Assembly (NCBI GenBank): GCA_019313695.1
Contig: JAFDAS010000031.1
Span: 1-50,940 of the forward strand
From: Deltaproteobacteria bacterium
GTDB taxonomy: Bacteria; Desulfobacterota; Syntrophia; Syntrophales; UBA2210
Length of the DNA: 50,940 bases
Direction of reading: 5' to 3'
Position numbers and translations under genes: made by a program. This document shows, in pieces, positions 33,015-41,801 of this stretch (the stretch's first letter is position 1; every line of letters begins with the position of its first letter). The notes under the pieces were generated by a model. That model was given only the letters and a program-made list of their open reading frames with translations, was not told where the DNA came from and did not search any database.

Positions 33015-33782
33015 CTAAATCATTTTCCTGATTTCGTCCAGCACCTGCAGAGATTTTGGTTCTTTTCCGAGGATGTGGCGTATGAAATGTCTGAAGATAT
33101 CCCGGCTTTCTTTAAGGGCATTTTCTGACAGTACCAGCCTGTGTATCCGGTCTGTTTCTGTCTGCTTTCCCATGAGGAGTGTCTTGAGTGTCCCGGCGGA
33201 CACCGGTATGCAGTTCTGGTCGCCCCGGCCGCACAGCGAGCATCTTATGCCGCCCTTTGTCGCGTCGAAGAATGCGGCGTTGATTTCAGCAAGTGATGTG
33301 TTGCAGATTACGCACCTTCCCAGTGTGGGCTCATATCCTGAAAGCATGAGCAGCCGCAGCTCGAAAAATCTTGTTGTTTCCTCCAGACTATTTCCCGTCT
33401 CCAGAAGCCCCAGAAAACTGGACAGGAGTTGAAAAATGCCGGCGCTTTTCTTGCCTTCCGCGGTAAACTGGTCTACGAGATCGATCATATATGACGCGGT
33501 CATGGTTTTTTCCAGATCAGACCTGATCTCCGGATAATGATTGATTACGTCGCAGTTTTCTATAATGGTCAGACTGCCGTCACCTCTTCTGGAAAAAAGC
33601 AGCATGGAATGAGAGAATGGTTCGATGGCGTTGGAAAATCTTTTTTTGCTCCGTCTGGCCCCTTTGGCAATTCCACTGAGTTTACCGAATTCTCTGGTAA
33701 AGAACGTAATAATGCGGTCAGATTCCCCATAGTTGATGAAGCGAAGGACAAAGGCCTGTGTCTTGAAGGACGGCCTTTTCAT
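33015..33782 (-). CDS. recO: DNA repair protein RecO
   Basis: A 255-residue protein with an N-terminal OB fold (TQAFVLRFINYGESDRIITFF, GARRSKKRF) and a C-terminal zinc finger, CVICN...CSLCG, as in RecO. It loads RecA on SSB-coated single-stranded DNA together with RecR. Its ATG overlaps the mgtE stop (ATGA, 33779-33782), so the two are probably cotranslated. Confidence 0.93.
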   Translation of the reverse strand: MKRPSFKTQAFVLRFINYGESDRIITFFTREFGKLSGIAKGARRSKKRFSNAIEPFSHSMLLFSRRGDGSLTIIENCDVINHYPEIRSDLEKTMTASYMIDLVDQFTAEGKKSAGIFQLLSSFLGLLETGNSLEETTRFFELRLLMLSGYEPTLGRCVICNTSLAEINAAFFDATKGGIRCSLCGRGDQNCIPVSAGTLKTLLMGKQTETDRIHRLVLSENALKESRDIFRHFIRHILGKEPKSLQVLDEIRKMI

Positions 33783-35140
33783 GTCAGCAATTTCAGAAAT
33801 ATGGTTGCGAGGCCCAGGAAGGAAAAAAATCCGAACGCGTCGGTGAAGGCGGTTACAAAGATGTGAGAGCCCAGGGCGGGATCAGCCTTCAGCCACTTCA
33901 GGCTCAGAGGGATCAGGGTTCCTATCAGTGTACCCACGAACACATTGATTATCATGGCAAGACCAAGTACCAGCCCCAGTACAGGCATTCCCTTCCAGAG
34001 ATATGCTATGACACCGATGACAACACCTACTGCCAGACCGTTGACAATCCCCACGGTGATCTGATTGTAGAACGCCTTCTTTGAATTTTCGAAAGTGACT
34101 TCGCCGAGCGCCATTCCTCTTACGATCAGGGTAAGCGTCTGGCTGCCGGCATTTCCGCCGATGGCCGCCACCACCGGCATGAAAACGGCAAGCGCGATTA
34201 CCATCTGTATGGTGTTTTCAAAGAAGCTTATGACAAGCACCGATGCGAGCGCCGTAAGGAGATTGAGGTACAGCCAGGGGAGTCTTTTCTTTACGGACTG
34301 TACGGGTTCATTGAAAATGTTGTCGTCTTCGTCAAGACCGGCAATCCTGTAAATATCCTCCGAAGTTTCCTCCTCTATGACGTCGACGATGTCATCTACG
34401 GTAATCCTGCCCAACAGGTGTCCTTCATTATCCACAACGGGGAGGTCAACAAGGTCGTACTTTTCGAACATTCGCGCGACCTCTTCCTGATCCACATCAA
34501 CATTTACGTTCGGTATAGCCTTGTCGACGGCTTCTATGACAGGGCTGGTTCGCCCGGATGTGATCAGCTTCTGGAGTGGAATAGTGCCGACGAGCTTTTC
34601 ATCACTGTCCACAACAAATACGTTATATACGTTTTCAATCTCATCCGACGCCTGTACCACTGCGTGCAGGGCATCGTTGATGGTTCCTTCAGCTTGGACA
34701 GAGACCAGCTCTGACTGCATGATACCGCCGGCCGTATCCTCTTCATATTTCAGGAGCTCCTTGAGGTCTTCCGATTCTTCAGGCTCTATCTCGTCAAGGA
34801 CGGCCTTTGCCTGATCTTCAGACATCTCGGCGATGACGTCCGCCGCGTCATCCGAGTCCATCTCATCGATGATCTCGGCGAGTTTTTTGTCGGATATACC
34901 CTCGAGTATCTGTTCCCTCGAGATATCACTGAGTTCGGTGATAACATCGGATGCCTTCTCCACATCAAGGAGAGAAAACAGGCGGAGCTTTTCCTGTTCC
35001 TTGAGGTTGTCAATAAGGTCGGCAATATCGGCTGGGTGGAGTATTGAGAACAGGTCGATGACGTCGAACTCCCTGTTCAAGCGAATCAATTCCTTTAATC
35101 GGCCGAGATGTTTTATCTCTTCTTCTCTTTGTTTTTTCAT
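33779..35140 (-). CDS. mgtE: Magnesium transporter MgtE
   Basis: A 453-residue protein of typical MgtE length. The N-terminal helical superhelix contains repeated LHPADIADLIDNL and DSDDAADVIAEM motifs; two CBS domains follow (LVSVQAEGTINDALHAV, LPVVDNEGHLLGRITVDDIVD); the C-terminal part has five membrane helices, with PVVAAIGGNAGSQTLT as the ion-pathway signature. It transports Mg2+ under control of cytoplasmic Mg2+ sensed by the N and CBS domains. The start at 35140 gives the standard N-terminus; an earlier in-frame ATG would add 14 unusual residues. Confidence 0.95.
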   Translation of the reverse strand: MKKQREEEIKHLGRLKELIRLNREFDVIDLFSILHPADIADLIDNLKEQEKLRLFSLLDVEKASDVITELSDISREQILEGISDKKLAEIIDEMDSDDAADVIAEMSEDQAKAVLDEIEPEESEDLKELLKYEEDTAGGIMQSELVSVQAEGTINDALHAVVQASDEIENVYNVFVVDSDEKLVGTIPLQKLITSGRTSPVIEAVDKAIPNVNVDVDQEEVARMFEKYDLVDLPVVDNEGHLLGRITVDDIVDVIEEETSEDIYRIAGLDEDDNIFNEPVQSVKKRLPWLYLNLLTALASVLVISFFENTIQMVIALAVFMPVVAAIGGNAGSQTLTLIVRGMALGEVTFENSKKAFYNQITVGIVNGLAVGVVIGVIAYLWKGMPVLGLVLGLAMIINVFVGTLIGTLIPLSLKWLKADPALGSHIFVTAFTDAFGFFSFLGLATIFLKLLT

Positions 35141-35223
35141 GACAGGCACCCATTGACAAACTAAAATGATATTTATTACCATGTCTTAGGAACCGGGGCA
35201 AGACCTGTTTTTTCTGTTGACTT

Positions 35224-35256
35224 TGGCAGGTTGTCTATGGCAGCTTAACTTGGCAG
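35224..35256. repeat. Three TGGCAG direct repeats upstream of the activator gene
   Basis: TGGCAG occurs at 35224-35229, 35238-35243 and 35251-35256, at spacings of 14 and 13 bases, between divergent mgtE and the sigma-54 activator gene. They might be binding sites; no palindrome is present. Confidence 0.4.
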
Positions 35257-35277
35257 CTGTTATCTTGGGGGAGGGAT

Positions 35278-36967
35278 ATGAATGCATTAAAGGTGAAGTC
35301 TTCCGATCACAAAAGAGCAGACAAGGCATTAAGAACCCTCGAGGAAAGGCAGAAAACTATCCTTGAGGGTATTGAAGAAGGCTATGTTGAAGTTGATCTT
35401 GCAGGAAACATAGTATTCTGTAATGGCTCGTTTAGCAGGATAACAGGACGTTCCAAAGAAGAGCTTTTTGGAATGAATTATCGAGAGTATATGAGTGAGA
35501 CTATGGCAAAGGTCGTTTTTGCGGCTTACAATAAAGTCTACAACTCAGGGATACCTAACAAGGGATTTTATTATGAAATAATCAGAAAGAACGGCGATAG
35601 GAGAATTATAGAAAATTCCATATCTTTAGTGGAAAGTTCGGAAGACCATCGGACCGGGTTCCGCAGCGTTGTCCGTGATATCACTGACCACAAACAAACT
35701 GAAGAAGAACTGGAGAAGCATCGCAGCCGTTTGCAGGCCATTTTTAGAAGCGTAAAAGATGCCATCATCACAGTCGATACCGAGATGGTGGTGATTGAGG
35801 CAAATGAGGCCGTAGAAAACATCTGTGGTTTAGCTCCTCAAAAAATTACAGGCAGGGTATTCGCTAATTGTTCGACCCAATGTAACAAAAACTGCCACGA
35901 AGTCATTAAAGAGACCTTGAGAAGTAAAACCACGATTAGGGAATACCGGATAAAATGCAACCACCATCATCGACCTCAACAGAGAGTAATTGTCACAAGC
36001 TCCCCGCTACTGAATCGAGATGACAAATTTATGGGATCAGTCGTTGTCATAAGGGACATAACCAGGCTTAGCGACCTTGAACGGGAATTGAAAGAGAGGC
36101 ATCAGTTTCAAAAGATTATCGGGAAGAGCAGCAAGTTGCAGGACCTCTACGGGCTCTTAAATGATTTAGCTGATTTGAAGACTACCGTTTTGATCACAGG
36201 CGAGAGTGGCACAGGAAAGTCACTGGCAGCAAAGGCCCTTCATTATAGCGGAAACCACGCTTTAAAACCGCTGGTAACGGTAAATTGCTCTGTTCTATCC
36301 GAAAACCTGCTTGAAAGCGAGCTGTTCGGGCATGTGAAAGGCGCTTTTACTGGTGCCATAAAAGACACACAGGGCCGCTTCCAGGCCGCGTCCGGCGGAA
36401 CGATTCTGTTGGACGAAATCGGAGATGTATCTCCGAGAATACAGCTCAAACTTTTGAGGGTTCTTGAAGAAAGAGAATTTGAGCGGGTGGGAGAGTCTGT
36501 TCCCATAAAGGTGGATGCCCGTGTTGTAGCATGTACAAACCGGGACTTGAAAGAAATGGTCAGGCTGGGGGAATTCCGGGAGGACCTTTATTATCGTCTG
36601 AAAGTTGTGGAGGTGAAAATGCCATCCCTCCGTGAGAGGGTTGAGGATATTCCGTTGCTTGTTGAGCATTTTTTGAGAGTTGAGGCACAGCATAGAACAC
36701 GCATTTGTCCTCTGTCGCGGCCCGATTATTTGCCTTGATCATTTGCCGGTAGATATAAGAGGGCACCACGACAATGGGCCGCGGATTAGCAAAAAAAGGT
36801 CTGGTGCGGAACGGGAAGAGATTCTCGCGGTTTTGGACAAGACATATTGGAACAAGGCAAAAGCTGCACGTCTTCTTGGAATAGACCGGAGTACTCTTTA
36901 CAGAAAAATCCACAAATACCGGCTTTTCAAATCTGAGGAAAATCTGTGGCATGCCACAGATGTGTAG
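35278..36967 (+). pseudogene. PAS-PAS-AAA+ sigma-54-dependent activator, frameshifted by internal deletion
   Basis: The first 466 residues form an enhancer-binding activator: PAS domain (~20-140), a second PAS domain (~145-265) with C183, C198, C202, C206 and C227, then an AAA+ domain with Walker A GESGTGKS (308-315), GAFTGA (355-360) and Walker B ILLDEIGD. After LLVEHFL the frame leaves the family: it stops at 36738, while [20 protein letters not shown] and a Fis-type HTH (AKAARLLGIDRSTLYRKIHKYR) continue in another frame to 36967. About 30 residues, including the expected WPGNVRE, are missing at ~36675. This would uncouple ATPase and DNA-binding parts, unless it is an assembly error. Start: GGGGGAGGGAT before ATG 35278. 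Confidence 0.88.
36942..36961. promoter_or_regulatory. Enhancer-like palindrome 1 (upstream activator site)
   Basis: ATCTGTGGCATGCCACAGAT is a perfect 20-bp palindrome in the last codons of the activator gene (encoding LWHATD). It is about 165 bp upstream of the predicted transcription start of the downstream sigma-54 promoter, the usual place for an activator binding site. Confidence 0.75.
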
Positions 36968-36979
36968 CGCAACACTTCC

Positions 36980-36995
36980 GTGGCATGCCACAGAT
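36980..36995. promoter_or_regulatory. Enhancer-like palindrome 2
   Basis: GTGGCATGCCAC repeats the core of palindrome 1 and shares its right flank AGAT. The two centres are 34 bp apart, close to three helical turns, so two activator dimers could sit on a similar face. A weaker GTGT...ACAC inverted repeat lies between them. Confidence 0.75.
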
Positions 36996-37091
36996 TCATA
37001 TCATTCACCGGGAAACATCTTTCCAGCTTTTTCCGGTTCAACTCCTTTTGAGCATTAAAGAAAATTTGCTTCCCCTTCCGGCCTTCGCCTT

Positions 37092-37106
37092 TGGCACACG
37101 TCTTGC
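37092..37106 (+). promoter_or_regulatory. Sigma-54 (-24/-12) promoter
   Basis: TTGGCACACGTCTTGCGA has TGGCAC at 37092-37097 and TTGC at 37103-37106, with GG (37093-37094) and GC (37105-37106) separated by exactly ten bases. This matches the YTGGCACG-N4-TTGC consensus. It lies about 107 bp downstream of enhancer 2 and 110 bp before the next gene. Confidence 0.85.
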
Positions 37107-37215
37107 GAACACCAGATGACAAGAAAGCTGATGGATAGAAGACAAGACCGTTGATCAAGGATTGCCCGCTAAAGCCACCTTAATTTCATGTAGGTAATCC
37201 AAATCAAGCGAAAGG

Positions 37216-37599
37216 GTGAAATTTCTCGTGAGGCCTGCCAAGCGTAATTGTGAAAATAACTACTCAATCAGTTCAATCGGAATGGATGCCTTTAATAAAG
37301 AGGTCCTTGGAGAAAGCAGGCCTGTTCTCGTGTTATGTATGCACCGGGACTCTGAATTTCAGGAGCAGACAGATGTCGTGGAGGGTGTCTGTAGGACTTA
37401 CGGTGAGAAGCTAAAGGCATTTCTAATGGATGAGGAGTTCATTGGAGCATTCAGGGAGAATTTCGAAGTAAAAGGGACGCCTACATTTATGATATTTATC
37501 GGAGGGGCCGAAAAAGGCCGAATGTTGGGGCAGACGGACCAGAAGGCTTTGGAAGACTTTGTGTCACGAACCCTATCGCTTGATCAAGAAGGTAAGTAA
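37216..37599 (+). CDS. Thioredoxin-fold protein lacking the CXXC motif
   Basis: A 127-residue protein with a thioredoxin-like core: PVLVLCMHRDSEF takes the place of the active-site strand and helix, and KGTPTFMIF provides the cis-proline (P89) strand. Only C41 is present where CGPC is expected, so it cannot form the usual disulfide. It is the first gene after the sigma-54 promoter and precedes the TRAP binding protein. A GTG start at 37216 is assumed; an ATG at 37282 is an alternative. The function is unknown. Confidence 0.7.
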   Translation: MKFLVRPAKRNCENNYSISSIGMDAFNKEVLGESRPVLVLCMHRDSEFQEQTDVVEGVCRTYGEKLKAFLMDEEFIGAFRENFEVKGTPTFMIFIGGAEKGRMLGQTDQKALEDFVSRTLSLDQEGK

Positions 37600-37765
37600 T
37601 TTGTTGATGGTGTTAAGTCTGCCTGTTCAGACAGTTTTTTGCTTGCTTGTGTTTTTGGCCTTCGAAAAACCAGTTAAGGAAATTGTAAATATGAAAGGGG
37701 GTATTAAAAAATTTATAGGGAGCGGAGGCAAGAATTATAAAAAAAACAAAGGAGGACGAGAGGAT

Positions 37766-38794
37766 ATGACGTCAGGAAAGGTTCTATTTAAAAGAATACT
37801 TGTTGTGCTTTTTGTGTTTGCGTTTTGTTTCAGTGTGATTGGGACCGCTCATGCGAAAAAACCCATATCATTTAAATTTGGCTTTGTAAGCAGCCCCAAG
37901 ATGCAGGGGGGCATATATGGTCAGCTCATCGAGAAATATGTCAATGAAGCATGCGAGGGGAAAGTTAAAGCTAAATTTTTCCCGAGTGCCCTCCTTGGAA
38001 CGGATCCAGAAATGATGGATAAAACCAGGCTCGGACTAATTCAGGGACTGATTGCTCCACTAAATGTCTATGGTAATGCCGTTCCATATGTAGATGTATT
38101 AATGCTCCCATTTGTTTCCAATAGTTGGGAAAAGGTTAATAATTTTATTGAATCTCCGGTCGCAGAGGAGTTCTTAAAAGGGGTCGAAAAGTATGGATAT
38201 AAAGGGTTGGGATACAGCGGCTATGGCCTGTCCGGACTTGAGTGTAACACTAAGGCAACCACTCTTGCTGAACTTCAGAAACTCAAATTTCGAGTCCCCG
38301 AGTCACCAGTTCTAAGGAGAACTTTTGAGGCCTTAAAAATCACTCCAATGGTTATTCAGTTTCCTGACCTCTATGAATCTTTAAAGCAGGGTGTTGTTGA
38401 CGGGTGCGATCTTCCTGCTGATGTTGCTGTTTTTGTGAAATTTACAGAGGTGATAAGGTATTTCATTCAAACAAACCACAATTTTGGGTGGTATATGTTT
38501 GCTGTGAACAAGAAATGGTACGACAATCTGCCAGGGGACGTTAAGGGACCATTTACGGAGGCTGTGAAACGTGCCAGCAGGGAATCAATAAAACGCAGCT
38601 ACGAAGCAGAGAAAGCGGCTCTTAAAGTTTTTAGTGAAAAGGGAATTAAAATTACCAAGGTTCCTGACAGAGAGTTGAAAAAGATGGTTGAATTAACAAA
38701 ACCGGTTTTTGACTGGAGATTACAATCCTATAATGACCAGGAAAGAAAATTGGCAATAAAAGTGCTTAAACAAATGGGGTATGAGTATAACTAA
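37766..38794 (+). CDS. dctP: TRAP transporter substrate-binding protein
   Basis: A 342-residue periplasmic protein with a signal peptide (FKRILVVLFVFAFCFSVIG, cleavage likely after ...TAHA at residue 30). LKFRVPESPVLRRTFEALKI carries the conserved arginine that binds the substrate carboxylate in DctP proteins, followed by VDGCDLP. It delivers an organic acid to DctQM. The start at 37766 gives an intact signal peptide; upstream in-frame ATGs do not. A strong hairpin terminator follows. Confidence 0.92.
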   Translation: MTSGKVLFKRILVVLFVFAFCFSVIGTAHAKKPISFKFGFVSSPKMQGGIYGQLIEKYVNEACEGKVKAKFFPSALLGTDPEMMDKTRLGLIQGLIAPLNVYGNAVPYVDVLMLPFVSNSWEKVNNFIESPVAEEFLKGVEKYGYKGLGYSGYGLSGLECNTKATTLAELQKLKFRVPESPVLRRTFEALKITPMVIQFPDLYESLKQGVVDGCDLPADVAVFVKFTEVIRYFIQTNHNFGWYMFAVNKKWYDNLPGDVKGPFTEAVKRASRESIKRSYEAEKAALKVFSEKGIKITKVPDRELKKMVELTKPVFDWRLQSYNDQERKLAIKVLKQMGYEYN

Positions 38795-38816
38795 AAAGAC
38801 TAATGGTTGGTGAGTC

Positions 38817-38857
38817 ATGTATTGTGGGCATGACAAATGCCCACAATACATTTTTTT
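38817..38857 (+). terminator. Strong hairpin terminator after dctP
   Basis: ATGTATTGTGGGCAT (38817-38831) pairs perfectly with ATGCCCACAATACAT (38837-38851) across GACAA, followed by TTTTTT. Placed between dctP and dctQM it probably reduces permease expression relative to the binding protein. Confidence 0.92.
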
Positions 38858-38964
38858 ATTGTTGTTAAAGAGTTTATCCTGAAAAATAGGATGTTTAAGT
38901 TTTTTACCATTTTTGCAAAAAATTTACACCTAATTGATGTCGTGTGATTATGTCAAACATCCGA

Positions 38965-39025
38965 GTTTTATTTCCACTACAATGCCGTAAAGCGGCATAG
39001 TGGAACTTCTTGTGAAACCGTCAAG
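38965..39025. repeat. Palindromic relic related to the IS remnant at 50 kb
   Basis: TTCCACT (38972-38978) and AGTGGAA (38999-39005) flank ATGCCG-TAAAG-CGGCAT, giving a long hairpin. Its right flank, ATAGTGGAACTTCTTGTGAA, resembles the right end of the transposase remnant (ATAGTGGAGCTTTTCACGAA at 50512). It ends just before the dctQ ribosome binding site. Confidence 0.5.
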
Positions 39026-39041
39026 ATTGGAGTGGAGTAAA

Positions 39042-39524
39042 ATGCTGTCAAGAATCGAAAAGATGCTGTCTGAAACTGAAGAAATCATTATTTTTTTAAG
39101 CATTTTTAGTTCATTAATTGTCATATTTGTCAATATTGTTCTGCGGTATTTATTTGCAAAGGGATTTGTGTTTTCGGAGGAATATGCCCGTTATTCAATG
39201 GTATTATTGGTTTACATAGGTGTAAGCCAGGCAATAAAGAAAAACAGCATGATAAGAGTTGATATCATTTCGAGTTTTATACCGAAGGCCAGATTCTCTC
39301 TGGATTTAATTGCCAATATATTTTCACTGATAGCAGCCATTATCCTGATTTGGTTCGGTTTAAAATTCACGATTTGGCAATACTCGACGGGGCAAAAATC
39401 AATTGCTATGGAACTTCCTATGTGGATAGCATTTGCGATTGTTCCGCTAGGAGGCTCACTCATGTTTATGCGTTATACTATAAGCACAATTGGAATGATA
39501 AAGAAGGCATCGAGAAAGGCATAA
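39042..39524 (+). CDS. dctQ: TRAP transporter small permease
   Basis: A 160-residue membrane protein with four hydrophobic helices, the second including NIVLRYLFAKGFVFSEEYARY (the family's conserved W/EE-E-AR region). The ATG at 39042 follows GAGTGGAG; an in-frame GTG at 39000 would start in a repeat relic. It stabilises the large permease DctM, whose gene starts 3 bp after its stop. Confidence 0.9.
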   Translation: MLSRIEKMLSETEEIIIFLSIFSSLIVIFVNIVLRYLFAKGFVFSEEYARYSMVLLVYIGVSQAIKKNSMIRVDIISSFIPKARFSLDLIANIFSLIAAIILIWFGLKFTIWQYSTGQKSIAMELPMWIAFAIVPLGGSLMFMRYTISTIGMIKKASRKA

Positions 39525-39527
39525 AAA

Positions 39528-40805
39528 ATGGATATGATCATACTTTTGGTGTTCTTACTGCTGGTTTTAATCAGTGTTCCTATTGGACTTGCTTTGTTCT
39601 TGGCTGCGGTTTTTGGTTTCATGTATTTCGCAGACCTGCCACTGATTATGATGGGGCAGGCTATGTTTTTGAAATTGGATAAGTTTTCACTACTGTGTGT
39701 TCTGTTTTTCGTTCTTGCCGGAAATCTTATGACACGTGGGGCCATAGCTCGAAAAATTGTTGAATTTGCTGAAGCACTTGTAGGGCATCTGAAGTCAGGT
39801 CTACCAATAGCGAGTATTACTTCCTGCGCTTTATTCGGGGCTGTTTCAGGATCTGCTCTCGCCACCCTGTCAGCTATTGGGGGTCTCATGGTCCCGGCAC
39901 TGAGGAAACAAAAATTTTCAAATAGTTTTTCTGTGGGTCTCTTAACTTCTTCTTCAATATTAGGGATTATAGTCCCACCAAGTATTCCAATGATTATTTA
40001 CTGCTTGGTTGCTGATGTTTCTATTGCGAAACTTTTTATGGCCGGATTTCTCCCCGCTATAGTTTTGGTGATTCTATTAAGTATTTATGCTGTCTTCCGT
40101 TCAAACAAAGAGAGTATCGGAAAGCATGGAAAATTCAGTAGCCGTACCCTATGGAGGACATTCGGGACAGGTGTTTGGGCCTTATTCATGCCGGTCATTA
40201 TTTTCGGCGGTATTTTTTCAGGCATGTTTACAGCAACAGAAGCTGCCGTTGTTGCAGCTGTTTATGCTTATTTAGTTGAATTCTTCGTGTACCGAGAATT
40301 ATCACTAAAAGAGATATATCGTATCACTGTGGACTCCGGCTTGATGGTAGCAACAATATTAATTATCACGGCTGGCTCAATGGTTATGAGTGATTATCTG
40401 ACCATTATGGAGATTCCTGACCGAATTACGACATGGATCACCGGAATCGTAGACACAAAAGTTTTCTACTTATTAATAGTGAACATCATGTTGCTTGTGG
40501 TTGGTACATTTATGGAGGTTATTGCTGCAATTCTAATTATGGCACCCATATTGCTGCCGGTTGCAGTAGCATTGGGAGTAGATCCGGTTCACTTTGGTAT
40601 AATCATGTGTTTGAATTTAGGAATCGGGTATATCACGCCACCTGTTGGAGTAAATTGCTTCTTGGCATCAGGAATATTTAAGATACCAGTCGTTAATGTT
40701 TTCCGATATGTGGCTCCGACACTTATTGTGCTCATGATAGCCCTTGTTTTCATAACATATATTCCTGGTATTAGTATGCTGTTACCTAATTATTTCCTGG
40801 GTTGA
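39528..40805 (+). CDS. dctM: TRAP transporter large permease
   Basis: A 425-residue protein with about a dozen membrane helices, with PIGLALFLAA, SGSALATLSAIGGLMVPAL and GIIVPPSIPMIIY signatures of the DctM/IT superfamily. It is the sodium-driven channel for the acid delivered by DctP. Next gene: CoA-transferase alpha subunit, 40 bp downstream. Confidence 0.94.
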   Translation: MDMIILLVFLLLVLISVPIGLALFLAAVFGFMYFADLPLIMMGQAMFLKLDKFSLLCVLFFVLAGNLMTRGAIARKIVEFAEALVGHLKSGLPIASITSCALFGAVSGSALATLSAIGGLMVPALRKQKFSNSFSVGLLTSSSILGIIVPPSIPMIIYCLVADVSIAKLFMAGFLPAIVLVILLSIYAVFRSNKESIGKHGKFSSRTLWRTFGTGVWALFMPVIIFGGIFSGMFTATEAAVVAAVYAYLVEFFVYRELSLKEIYRITVDSGLMVATILIITAGSMVMSDYLTIMEIPDRITTWITGIVDTKVFYLLIVNIMLLVVGTFMEVIAAILIMAPILLPVAVALGVDPVHFGIIMCLNLGIGYITPPVGVNCFLASGIFKIPVVNVFRYVAPTLIVLMIALVFITYIPGISMLLPNYFLG

Positions 40806-40845
40806 TGAAAATAACAAAAAATAGAAGGGTTCAAGGAGGCAGTTA

Positions 40846-41790
40846 ATGGAATCGTCTAAGATTATGACGGCGAAAGAAGCGGTGTCAAAATTTATCAAAG
40901 ATGGGATGACGGTCTTCGTTGGGGGATTTTTTCATGCGATTTCCTATACGATAACGCATGAAATAATAAGGCAAAATAAGAGAAACCTCACTATTTGTCA
41001 ATCCAGCTTTAATGAGCATGCCGATCAGATGATTGGTGCGGGGTGTATAGACAGGATCATTTCATCGTACGTGTGGATGGAGGTTTTCGGTCCCCTTTAC
41101 TGTTTCAGGCGAGCAATGGAAAAGAGTATTCCTCATAAGATTGAGATGGAAGATTATTCCAACTTTGCCATGACAGTGCGATTCTTAGCGGGGGCATTAG
41201 GAATACCTTATTTGCCGCTCAATTCCCTGAAGGGAAGTGATATGATGACACATTCGCAATGGATGGGTGAGAACAAAGTAAAATTGATAGAAGATCCTTT
41301 TGGATCAGGTATTAGTCATGCTGTAGTCCCGGCACTAAAGCCGGAAATTGGATATTTTCACGCACAGCGGGCTGACGAGGAGGGAAACGTTCAAATGTGG
41401 GGCATTCTTGGAGATGCGCCCTGGAGCGTGAGGGCCTGTGACAAGGTCATCGTTTCGGTAGAGGAAATTGTGAGTCGGGAAGTTATCGGAAGAGATCCGA
41501 ACAGGACAATACTTCCTGCATATAAAGTTGCAGCAGTAGTTAAAGAACCTTTTGGTGCCCATCCGAAAAATACTCAAGGATACTATAACGTGGATAGGGA
41601 TTTTATATTTGATTACATAAAAATGTCGAAAAAGGAAGAAACGTGGAAAGAATTCATGGAAGAATGGGTGTATAGCGTTTCCGATCGTACGGAATATATG
41701 AATAAATATATTAAGAAATTTGGATTCAGAAAGTTTATGGACCTGAAAGCGGAAAATATGCAATCAGGCTCGGTAAGTTATGGATACTAA
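40846..41790 (+). CDS. CoA-transferase subunit A (glutaconate/3-oxoacid CoA-transferase family I)
   Basis: A 314-residue alpha subunit. MTAKEAVSKFIKDGMTVFVGGFFHAISYTITHEIIRQ is the N-terminal family motif and YFHAQRADEEGNVQMWG the internal one. The size matches GctA of glutaconate CoA-transferase (about 320 residues) rather than the shorter SCOT alpha. With the next gene it would move CoA from acetyl-CoA or another donor to the imported acid. An AAGGAGG site precedes the ATG. Confidence 0.88.
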   Translation: MESSKIMTAKEAVSKFIKDGMTVFVGGFFHAISYTITHEIIRQNKRNLTICQSSFNEHADQMIGAGCIDRIISSYVWMEVFGPLYCFRRAMEKSIPHKIEMEDYSNFAMTVRFLAGALGIPYLPLNSLKGSDMMTHSQWMGENKVKLIEDPFGSGISHAVVPALKPEIGYFHAQRADEEGNVQMWGILGDAPWSVRACDKVIVSVEEIVSREVIGRDPNRTILPAYKVAAVVKEPFGAHPKNTQGYYNVDRDFIFDYIKMSKKEETWKEFMEEWVYSVSDRTEYMNKYIKKFGFRKFMDLKAENMQSGSVSYGY

Positions 41791-41801
41791 GGAGGTCTGT
41801 C

